Assembly (NCBI GenBank): GCA_026224875.1
Contig: JAMFRU010000104.1
Coordinates: forward strand, 1 to 35,506
Length of the DNA: 35,506 nucleotides
From: Acidocella sp.
Lineage (GTDB): Bacteria; Pseudomonadota; Alphaproteobacteria; Acetobacterales; Acetobacteraceae
Direction: 5' to 3'
Part shown: positions 21,479 to 28,142 of the stretch, piece by piece
Position numbering within the stretch: the stretch's first letter is position 1
Layout of the letters: every line of letters begins with the position of its first letter
The notes under the pieces: generated by a model
Databases searched by the model: none
The model's input: the letters and a program-made list of their open reading frames with translations, nothing else
What the model was told of the DNA's origin: nothing
Made by a program: the position numbers and the translations under genes

Positions 21479-23257
21479 ATGGGTTTGGCATTGTCATATG
21501 ATCTGACCAAAGGCCGCCGCGATCTTATCGCGGGCTTAACGGTCGCTGCAATTTCCTTGCCCCAGAGCGTAGCTTATGCGCTAATTGCCGGCGTCGATCC
21601 ACGGTTCGGCCTATATGCGGCAATCGTCGTGGCAACGGTCGCCGCCATTTTTGGCTCATCTTCCCACCTCATCAACGGTCCTACAAGCGCAATTTCGCTC
21701 CTGGTCTTCAGCTCGCTTGCCTTCCTTGACCCGGAAAACCACTTGGCTGTGCAAGAAGCTTTGTTCCTGCTGGCCGCCATGGCTGGCGCCATCCAGATCC
21801 TCATCGCCATTTTCAAGCTCGGAGATTTAACGCGTTATATATCGGAATCCGTTATCATTGGCTTCTTGGTTGCTGCCTGCTTCCAACTCGGTGTCGGCCA
21901 GATTCCAAATGCGCTTGGCCTGCATAATAAAGGCAACGCGCATATGGAGTTCTTGCACTCGCTCTGGCTTACTCTGCTCTACGGTGACCATATCAATTGG
22001 CGCGCGGTGACGTTAAGTGTCACCGCGATTGTTCTGGCAATCGCGCTACGCAAGATTGTGCGCAAATATCGCTTGCCTCAAATCGATATGCTGTTGGTGC
22101 TCGTGATCACGAGCCTCATTGCATATTTCGCTGGATGGTCGATCCCTCATCTTGGGGGACACACTGCCGTCGCGGTTGCGGCCAAGGTTCCGGCCAGCCT
22201 GCCGACGTTCCATATTCCTGTCCTTGATCCGGCTTGGTTGCCGAACCTGTCGGAAGGTGCGCTTGCGATTGCATTTATAGGCTTGATCGAGGCGCTTTCT
22301 ATCGCCAAAGCCATCGCCAACCAAAGCAAACAGAAGCTTGATTATAACCGCCAAATTTTAGCCGAGGGACTCGGCAATCTGGCCGGCGGCTTTTTCCAAT
22401 GCCTGCCGAGCTCCGGATCGTTGACGCGGTCTGCTGTCAATTTTCAGGCCGGTGCCGCCACCCGGTTCACGGGAATCATTGCGGCAGCAACCATAACCAT
22501 TGCCCTGCTGCTATTTGCGCCGTTGCTGCACTACATTCCCACGCCGGCGCTTGCCGGTATTTTGCTTGTCATCGCTGTGAGGCTGGTCGATTTTGAACGC
22601 TTGCGTTACACGCTACGCGCCTCAAATTACGACACTCTTCTCGTAATCGTAACAGCTGGCGTAGGCATTATTTTTAGTCTCGATACCGCTGTGCTGACAG
22701 GCGTTGCCTTGTCTATTCTCCTTTTTGTACCACGTGCCGCCAAGTTGAAAGGATCAGAGCTGCTTGTCACACCAGAACGTGTCGTTCGTGAAAGGTTGCC
22801 ATCTGACACCGTCGATCCGTCGATTATCATTTATGATCTTGAGGGTGAATTCTTCTTTGGAGCCGCTCCCGATCTCGATCGCTATCTCGAAACGCTAAAA
22901 GACCGGATTGAGACCCAGGGTAGCCAGTTTCTCGTTTTGAGATTGAAGCGCGTGAGGAACCCAGATGTGGTCTGCATCGAACGTCTCGAACATTTCCTCC
23001 GTGAAGAGAGTGCCAGAGGCGTGACAGTTCTTCTTGCCGGCATCCGTGCGGACACGCTACGCGGTTTAAAAAAGGTTGGCCTTGAAGCGTGGTTCCCCGT
23101 ATCTCAGATATTCCCTGAAGAGGACAGGGAATACTCAGCAACATTGAAGGCCGTGCGCTACGCTTATGCTAAGCGCGACGAGGGTGGTTCCCGCCAAAGC
23201 GCATCACCCGATCAGATTAATAAAATAAATGCCGAGAAGCTCTATTATCTCGTCTGA
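21479..23257 (+). CDS. SulP family anion permease with STAS domain
   Basis: A 592-residue permease. The first 430 residues carry the SulP core of about 14 spans (DLIAGLTVAAISLPQSVAYALIAGVDPRFGLYAA at the start, GPTSAISLLVFSSLA, and later LPSSGSLTRSAVNFQAGAATRFTGII). A C-terminal STAS domain (about 455-580) begins PSIIIYDLEGEFFFGAA. SulP proteins carry sulfate, bicarbonate or other anions, often with Na+ or H+. A GAGGG site precedes the ATG. Because the gene follows a sulfate-binding protein in the same probable operon, sulfate is the best guess. The pairing of a binding protein with a SulP permease is unusual, so bicarbonate or another oxyanion cannot be ruled out. Confidence 0.92.
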   Translation: MGLALSYDLTKGRRDLIAGLTVAAISLPQSVAYALIAGVDPRFGLYAAIVVATVAAIFGSSSHLINGPTSAISLLVFSSLAFLDPENHLAVQEALFLLAAMAGAIQILIAIFKLGDLTRYISESVIIGFLVAACFQLGVGQIPNALGLHNKGNAHMEFLHSLWLTLLYGDHINWRAVTLSVTAIVLAIALRKIVRKYRLPQIDMLLVLVITSLIAYFAGWSIPHLGGHTAVAVAAKVPASLPTFHIPVLDPAWLPNLSEGALAIAFIGLIEALSIAKAIANQSKQKLDYNRQILAEGLGNLAGGFFQCLPSSGSLTRSAVNFQAGAATRFTGIIAAATITIALLLFAPLLHYIPTPALAGILLVIAVRLVDFERLRYTLRASNYDTLLVIVTAGVGIIFSLDTAVLTGVALSILLFVPRAAKLKGSELLVTPERVVRERLPSDTVDPSIIIYDLEGEFFFGAAPDLDRYLETLKDRIETQGSQFLVLRLKRVRNPDVVCIERLEHFLREESARGVTVLLAGIRADTLRGLKKVGLEAWFPVSQIFPEEDREYSATLKAVRYAYAKRDEGGSRQSASPDQINKINAEKLYYLV

Positions 23258-23408
23258 CGTTGGTTTTTGTTTCGACACCTAGAGCATTCATATCAGGCTA
23301 TGGCGTAGAATCCAGCCTCTGGCACTGGTGGAGTCATCACCCTCAGACGAAGCAATTCGGCAGAAAATATCCGATACGAATAAAAAACCTTCCCGTGTGC
23401 GGAAACGA

Positions 23409-23890
23409 TCAATCTCGTAGCGGCCGGTCCTCACGCATGATAACGCCAACATCCCTGGCATACGCATCGTATGCGGCAATCAGCCTAACCTTATTTCAGG
23501 CTCCGCAGCACTCAGGTCTCGGGTCTCACCTGGGTCTTGAACGATGTTAAACAGCAGCCAGCGGCCGTTACCTCTGTCGGTTATCTTCCACTCGCCTTGG
23601 CGCACGGCACGCGATCCCATCAGCTCATGCACAATCATGGCATCGGCCGGATAGACCTGCGTTACCGTCTTCCGCAGATAGGGTGCCCAACTCCGCCCTT
23701 CGAGCGCCGCGACCGAACGGCCCTCAAAGCTCCTTCCCGGCACCGGTACGCCGGCAAGCTCCAAGAAGGTCGGTACGACATCCTTCACATTGAGATAGGC
23801 GTCAGCAATTCCAGCGTCCGAATCGGGCACAGGCAAAATAGCAGGCGTGTGTGTTCCGCCCTCGGTCTCATATGATTTGTAGAGCCAGGA
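23409..23890 (-). pseudogene. Arylsulfatase remnant, truncated and frameshifted
   Basis: On the minus strand the frame opens right after a TAG at 23891-23893 and reads WLYKSYETEGGTHTPAI ... NVKDVVPTFLELAGVPVPG ... a C-terminal half as in type-I arylsulfatases. Near 23490 the reading shifts: the first frame ends at 23480, but another frame continues with RLIAAYDAYARDVGVI, the usual sulfatase tail, down to a TGA at 23409-23411. The N-terminal two thirds, with the formylglycine CxPxR site, are missing. So this is a dead gene, broken at both its 5' side and near its 3' end. It stands next to the sulfate uptake genes, which hints at a former sulfate-ester scavenging locus. Confidence 0.75.
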
Positions 23891-24008
23891 CTAAGGGGTC
23901 AAGACCATCGGAGGAAGACCGACAACAACTATTATTTATATGATTTGTGATATGCACGACGCCCGGATCGTTCGAAGCCACGTGGCGCAGGCCCGAACTG
24001 ATTTGTGA
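23870..24008. repeat. Three direct copies of TGATTTGT around the sulfatase breakpoint
   Basis: ATATGATTTGT occurs at 23870-23880 and 23938-23948, and TGATTTGTGA at 23941-23950 and 23999-24008. The first copy lies inside the last recognisable sulfatase codons and the next ones just beyond the break. The 57 bp between the first two copies has no coding likeness. The pattern would fit deletion or insertion by short-repeat recombination. The rest of 23258-24131 outside the sulfatase remnant shows no gene. Confidence 0.45.
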
Positions 24009-24131
24009 GTGAGGCCATGGCATATTTTGCCTTTACTAAAGCTGACATACATCGTTTAAATGCTGGTGAATGCCCGGTGGGCCGAGGAACAAATTGCTTT
24101 CACAGCTTTGCAGGTTGGATAGGGTGATCCT

Positions 24132-24560
24132 TTGAGCAGCCGTAACCGCGACGAGATTTTATCGCCCTACCGCTACGGCCGCGCGCAATTCTTCAGTGAC
24201 GTTGCGTGGATGGGGTTGGACCGGGAACAGGCATTCTCTCGAACCGAGTTGCGGCGTCAGCGCGACCAGTTGATGCATATTCATCATCCCGACCGCGGCG
24301 GCTCGGAGGCGATGGCGGCACGGATCAACGTAACTTATGCCAGAATGCTCGACTGGCTTGATCGGCACCTGGACCATCGCAGCTATTTGCAAATGCGGCG
24401 TGACAGAGTCCTTGCACAGGAAGTGACCAGGACTGCCGAAAAGCCATTCGATCCGGGGAAGCGTAAAATCGAAGCTATCAAGCTTTATGCTGCAATATTG
24501 GGAGCCACTGCTACGGCGGTGGGATTAGGTTTTAGCAGTTTTGTCCGGCGCCGGCGTTGA
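24132..24560 (+). CDS. Tail-anchored J-domain protein
   Basis: A 142-residue protein. Residues about 25-80 form a J domain with the HPD tripeptide at 52-54 (HIHHPDRGGSEAMAARINVTYARML), which in DnaJ proteins stimulates the ATPase of an Hsp70. Helix I is short or divergent. Residues about 118-137 (AIKLYAAILGATATAVGLGF) form one hydrophobic helix followed by RRRR, so the protein is probably anchored by its C-terminus with the J domain in the cytoplasm. There are no Gly/Phe or zinc-finger regions, so it is not a general DnaJ. The start is most likely TTG 24132 (AGGG upstream; a TGA stop lies just before). No dnaK is nearby. Confidence 0.75.
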   Translation: MSSRNRDEILSPYRYGRAQFFSDVAWMGLDREQAFSRTELRRQRDQLMHIHHPDRGGSEAMAARINVTYARMLDWLDRHLDHRSYLQMRRDRVLAQEVTRTAEKPFDPGKRKIEAIKLYAAILGATATAVGLGFSSFVRRRR

Positions 24561-24628
24561 GTTTTTGCCCTTACCTTACCACAGATCACCGCTCGCTCCG
24601 CTGAACGGATAATCGTGTACAAAAATGC

Positions 24629-24949
24629 CTACTGTACAAAGCCCGCGGCAAGCAGGACATCCTGAATGCGCTCTTGAAGTTCCTTTTTACGCGCTTTGGT
24701 AAACAGCACGCGCGCCCAGGCAGGTGCAGCACCGTAGAGCTCGACGCGATCGTCATGAAACACGATCTCGACTGTCACCGGGTCAGCCAAGATGCGCAGA
24801 AACTTTTCCTCGCCCCGCTTCAGCCATTTATATTCCACTGTTTGCTCGAAGAGCTTCGCATTGTCGTTGATTTGCGCGTCGATTACTTTGCGCTTTTGTG
24901 CATTCAGCGTGGATTGGATCGGAAATACATAGAATTGCTCAAGCTTCAT
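24629..24949 (-). CDS. Small uncharacterised protein, downstream of the ExoD-like gene
   Basis: A 106-residue protein I do not recognise with certainty. It is mixed and charged, without a signal or membrane helix: a basic/acidic N-terminal half (NAQKRKVIDAQINDNAKLFEQTVEYKW) and a C-terminal half PVTVEIVFHDDRVELYGAAPAW ending in a Lys/Glu-rich helix. The beta-strand plus terminal helix pattern faintly recalls the polyhydroxyalkanoate granule system family, but I would not assign it. It begins 9 bp after the stop of the ExoD-like gene, so the two form an operon on the minus strand. Converges with the J-domain gene. Confidence 0.6.
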   Translation of the reverse strand: MKLEQFYVFPIQSTLNAQKRKVIDAQINDNAKLFEQTVEYKWLKRGEEKFLRILADPVTVEIVFHDDRVELYGAAPAWARVLFTKARKKELQERIQDVLLAAGFVQ

Positions 24950-24958
24950 GCGCTGAGA

Positions 24959-25891
24959 TTAGCATGCGGATTCGTTTAGACCAGTGGCAATCAGTGCCAG
25001 TTGCGCCCGCTGCTTCAACCGTCCACCAAACTCGCCCATACGCTGCGCAACACCAGGCTCACCGGGGGTTACCAGCAGCAAAAGCAACCCACCCCAGCGA
25101 ATGCGCACCAAATCCCCCAGCCCATCGCTGATCCTGTCGAGCAGGCTCGCCAGGAAATTCAGATGCAGCCGGCGCACGCAGCGGACCAGCCAGGATTTTA
25201 CCCGGCTCCAGAGCTTACGTCCCGTAATGACGCTGAAAACTGCGAAAGCGATCGAGGCCATGCCGGCGACGGCACCGATCATGACCGTGAGCCCATCCCG
25301 TTCGGCAAGACCGATGCCTATCAAAAAAGCCGAAGCCGCGTGCTGAATCCCGCCACCGATCACCGGCGCCATGCTGACGATGCCGAGCAGGAACAGCATC
25401 ACCCCAAGCGCTACGCTCATCGCCGGGTGGAACACCCAGCTCCAGCGCTCCCGCAGTTTGCCGCCTGCCGTGTCCATGGCCGAGACAATTCCTTGGACCA
25501 AAATAGATAAGGAGTTGCGCGGAATCTTCCGCCGCAGCAGCCGCCGCGGCAGGGTTATGCTACGCCGGCCCAGCGCCAGCCCCGCGCCAAGCGCGCTGAT
25601 CATGCGGCCGGAAACGCTGGCGGCATCAGGAATTTCAAAAAGCCCAGCCGCGGAAAACATCACCAAGGCTGACGGTGTAGCATCGGTTTGCAGGGCGTCG
25701 ATAAGCTTGTGAACCGAAAACTCCCTTGTGTTGGGATGGTCGGTTAACACCCCCCGCAGCCGGGCGATGAGCGTGGCGCGCGCCGACACCGGACTGCCCC
25801 AAGAAAACCTCAGAGAATCAATGTTTGATAGATTTTTACGGCTGATTGAATCAATTCTTTCAATTGCCTTAATCGGACTATACATTGTCAT
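24959..25891 (-). CDS. ExoD-like membrane protein with C-terminal extension
   Basis: A 310-residue protein. Residues about 45-215 fit the ExoD (exopolysaccharide synthesis) family: a cytoplasmic lead (LRGVLTDHPNTREFSVHKLIDAL), a helix with LVMFSAAGLFEIPDAASVSGRMISALGAGLALGRRSI, a basic stretch RRLLRRKIPRN and hydrophobic helices ending in the family-typical SAFLIGIGLAERDGLTVMIGA. After it about 90 residues with another hydrophobic stretch (RIRWGGLLLLLVTPGE) and a basic amphipathic region are not part of ExoD as I know it. The role of ExoD is poorly defined (alkali sensitivity and exopolysaccharide in rhizobia). First gene of a two-gene minus-strand unit, divergent from the permease gene. Confidence 0.75.
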   Translation of the reverse strand: MTMYSPIKAIERIDSISRKNLSNIDSLRFSWGSPVSARATLIARLRGVLTDHPNTREFSVHKLIDALQTDATPSALVMFSAAGLFEIPDAASVSGRMISALGAGLALGRRSITLPRRLLRRKIPRNSLSILVQGIVSAMDTAGGKLRERWSWVFHPAMSVALGVMLFLLGIVSMAPVIGGGIQHAASAFLIGIGLAERDGLTVMIGAVAGMASIAFAVFSVITGRKLWSRVKSWLVRCVRRLHLNFLASLLDRISDGLGDLVRIRWGGLLLLLVTPGEPGVAQRMGEFGGRLKQRAQLALIATGLNESAC

Positions 25892-26035
25892 ACTAGTGAC
25901 ATAAAGCCTTTACTCTACAAATATAGTGGGTATAGTATGGATTATGAGCACGGGTGTCAATCTACGACAGAAGGCGGCCTACGATAGAGGGTGGTGAGAC
26001 GATTGTACGAATGGTCTGACGCAGGAGAGAAGTGA

Positions 26036-27463
26036 ATGGTGCCTCCGGTTGGAGTTGTTTATGCGGAGACACCACCGGCGCCGGGCCTGCGGGCCGAGTG
26101 CCTCAGCTATCCTGAAGTCCTGGCACAATCGGTCTCGGTAATCGCGCCATCCACCGTACCTGCCGCCGTTCTCGGCCTGATATTCGCCTCTGCTGGCAAC
26201 GGCACCTGGCTCAGCTTTCTGTTTGGCATGCTAGGTCTGACTTTGGTCAGCCTGAACATTAACCAGTTCGCGCGCCATTCCTCTTCCTCCGGCTCGCTTT
26301 ACAGCTATATTTTCACGGGATTGGGACCGACATTCGGGCTGATCGGCGGCTGTGCCTTGCTCTTCGGCTATATGGTTACCGGCATGTCCACACTTTGCGG
26401 TTTTGCCCTTGCCATGAACAGCCTACTCGCCAGCGCCGGGCTGGATATTCCCCCTTTGGTGCTTTCGACGGCCGCGGTCGTTCTGGTGTTCATCTTCGGC
26501 GCTGGCGACATCCGGCTTTCAAGCAAAACCATGTTGTTCCTTGAAGGTGCAGCAATCGTTGCGATACTGGCGCTCGGGATCGTGATCCTGCGGCACAAGG
26601 GTTTCATGATCGATCGCGCGCAGCTGACCCTCTCCGGCACGAGCCCCGGCGGGGTGCTGGTGGGCGTGGTGCTCGTGGTCTTCGGTTTTTCGGGCTTCGA
26701 AAGCTCAACCTCGCTCGGTGATGAAGCCAAGGATCCGCTCCGCTCGATTCCACGCTCGATCACGCAGAGCGTGCTGCTGTCCGGCGGCGTTTTCATATTT
26801 ATGGCCTATGTGGTGGTTCTGGGTTTCCAGGGCCTGCATGTTAATCTTGCAACAACCGAATTGCCGCTGTCTGTCCTTTCCAGCCATTACAACCTGCCTT
26901 GGCTCGGAGAATTCATCAGCGTCGGCGTACTGCTGAGTTTCTTCTCCTGCACGCTCGGCTCGATCAATGCCACCGGCCGGATCATCTTTTCCATGGCGCG
27001 GCACGAGTTAGTTCCAAAGGCCCTTGGCAAGGTGCACGCGCGCACCAAATCCCCCTACTTCGCCATCGGCTCTGCCGCCTTGCTCACATTGCTGGTCACG
27101 CTCAGCCTGTCGTTGTTCGGCGTCTCTGATTACGATGCACAAGGCTATTTCGGCACGTTGTGCAGCTTCGGCTTCCTTGTCGCCTATATGCTAATCTCAC
27201 TTGCCGCCCCCATCCATCTATACAAGCGCGGCAAACTCACCAAACGCGCACTGCTCATCTCTGCACTTTCCGTGCTGTTCATGGTGGTCCCCATACTGGG
27301 AACGATTGGCATACCGGGCTCCGCTACATTTGCACCGCCGACCTACCCGTCCAACATACTCATCTGGATATTCTTCGGCTTCATGCTGCTCAGTGTCGGC
27401 TGGCTTGTGACGGTGCAAAAATCCCGTGCAAAAGACATCATCGATGTGTTCAAGGAGAATTGA
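26036..27463 (+). CDS. APC-superfamily amino acid permease
   Basis: A 475-residue permease with about twelve hydrophobic spans. The first helix pair (SYPEVLAQSVSVIAPSTVPAAVLGLIFASAG) and the helix-3 region QFARHSSSSGSLYSYIFTGLG match amino acid/polyamine/organocation transporters; the SSSSGSLYSY segment stands where APC members have the S-x-G-G-x-Y substrate loop. A helix-6 type VFGFSGFESSTSLGDEAKDPLRSIPRSI and the cytoplasmic RIIFSMARHELVPKALGKVHARTKSPY are textbook features. AGGAG lies 8 bases before ATG 26036. The substrate cannot be told. It is followed by a separately controlled gene with its own repeats and promoter. Confidence 0.9.
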   Translation: MVPPVGVVYAETPPAPGLRAECLSYPEVLAQSVSVIAPSTVPAAVLGLIFASAGNGTWLSFLFGMLGLTLVSLNINQFARHSSSSGSLYSYIFTGLGPTFGLIGGCALLFGYMVTGMSTLCGFALAMNSLLASAGLDIPPLVLSTAAVVLVFIFGAGDIRLSSKTMLFLEGAAIVAILALGIVILRHKGFMIDRAQLTLSGTSPGGVLVGVVLVVFGFSGFESSTSLGDEAKDPLRSIPRSITQSVLLSGGVFIFMAYVVVLGFQGLHVNLATTELPLSVLSSHYNLPWLGEFISVGVLLSFFSCTLGSINATGRIIFSMARHELVPKALGKVHARTKSPYFAIGSAALLTLLVTLSLSLFGVSDYDAQGYFGTLCSFGFLVAYMLISLAAPIHLYKRGKLTKRALLISALSVLFMVVPILGTIGIPGSATFAPPTYPSNILIWIFFGFMLLSVGWLVTVQKSRAKDIIDVFKEN

Positions 27464-27492
27464 GCGGCCGGCCCGGCCATATCGACAAGTTT

Positions 27493-27521
27493 TTGACTAT
27501 GCAATAAGTTCGCTAAACAAT
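27493..27521 (+). promoter_or_regulatory. Candidate promoter for the Ala/Lys-rich protein gene
   Basis: TTGACT (27493-27498), 17-bp spacer, AACAAT (27516-27521, four of six). The -10 lies inside the first and second units of a tandem repeat (27509-27544), so a protein bound to the repeats would directly affect polymerase. Confidence 0.45.
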
Positions 27522-27544
27522 TCGTTACACGCTTCGTTAAACAA
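27509..27544 (+). repeat. Three tandem 12-bp direct repeats upstream of the Ala/Lys-rich gene
   Basis: TTCGCTAAACAA (27509-27520), TTCGTTACACGC (27521-27532) and TTCGTTAAACAA (27533-27544) are head-to-tail copies differing at one to four positions. They end one base before the AGGAG ribosome site (27545-27549 region) of the gene at 27559. Evenly spaced by 12 bp, slightly more than one helical turn, they look like stacked binding sites for a regulator; an iteron role is less likely as no replication gene is near. Confidence 0.6.
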
Positions 27545-27558
27545 GGAGATTAAAATTT

Positions 27559-28002
27559 ATGAGCGCTCAATCAACGACTAAGCATGCCGATCCACTGAAC
27601 AGTTTGGGCGAAGCCATTGAGTCGGCCGCGGGATCGCTAGGAGACGCTGCCGGCAACGCGAAAGCCACCGCCAAGGCTGCAGCAAAGCGGGTCAAAAAAA
27701 CTGCGCATTCCGGCGCCTACCATGCCACCTATGGCCTGGCATTCGGTGTCGTCTTCGGCGCTGTCTTCCTGGTTGAACTGCTGCCGGAAGGAAACGTTTT
27801 CCGCAGAGGCTTTGAGGATGGCGCCGATGAAGGGTTTGACGCCGCCATCGCCAAAACCGCGGCACGTAAAGCCAAACGCCGTGAATTGACCGATTCGGCA
27901 GAGGAGTTGGAGCTGGAGGAAGAGGACGAGCCCGCCGCCCCGGTTCGAGCCGCCCGCAAGGCCCCGGTGAAGGCAAAAGCCACACGGACCACCAAGCGTT
28001 AA
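27559..28002 (+). CDS. Ala/Lys-rich single-span membrane protein with acidic patch
   Basis: A 147-residue protein of unknown function. Residues 12-50 are Ala/Gly/Lys-rich and helical (SAAGSLGDAAGNAKATAKAA, then KRVKKT). Residues 53-77 form one small-residue helix (YHATYGLAFGVVFGAVFLVELL), followed by FRRGFEDGADEGFDAA. The tail has a strong acidic patch at 115-124 (ELELEEEDE) and a basic Ala/Pro/Lys end (139-147). No cysteine or other classic metal site is seen. AGGAG precedes the ATG. It converges with the P-type ATPase operon over a shared terminator. Its make-up (small-residue span plus acidic cluster) resembles proteins of bacterial iron organelles in style only; homology is not shown. Confidence 0.7.
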   Translation: MSAQSTTKHADPLNSLGEAIESAAGSLGDAAGNAKATAKAAAKRVKKTAHSGAYHATYGLAFGVVFGAVFLVELLPEGNVFRRGFEDGADEGFDAAIAKTAARKAKRRELTDSAEELELEEEDEPAAPVRAARKAPVKAKATRTTKR

Positions 28003-28020
28003 TTCGTCCGGTTTTACTGC

Positions 28021-28051
28021 GCCGGCCGCCGCCAAAAAAGCGGCGGCCGGC
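28021..28051. terminator. Bidirectional terminator between convergent genes
   Basis: GCCGGCCGCCGC (28021-28032), loop CAAAAAA, GCGGCGGCCGGC (28040-28051): a perfect 12-bp GC stem. AGAATTTTA follows on the plus strand. Placed between the stop of the 27559 gene and the stop of the P-type ATPase gene, it can serve both. Confidence 0.75.
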
Positions 28052-28142
28052 AGAATTTTAGCACGGTCTAGGATCGATTGCGACAAGCCAGACTCGCTTC
28101 GCCCGATCGCTCAGCAACTATCTTTCAGATGCCTTGAAATCG

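Noticed and set aside
27509-27544. Plasmid-type iterons or an origin
   Set aside because: Only three units, no rep gene, and they overlap a promoter and ribosome site, so regulation is the simpler reading.
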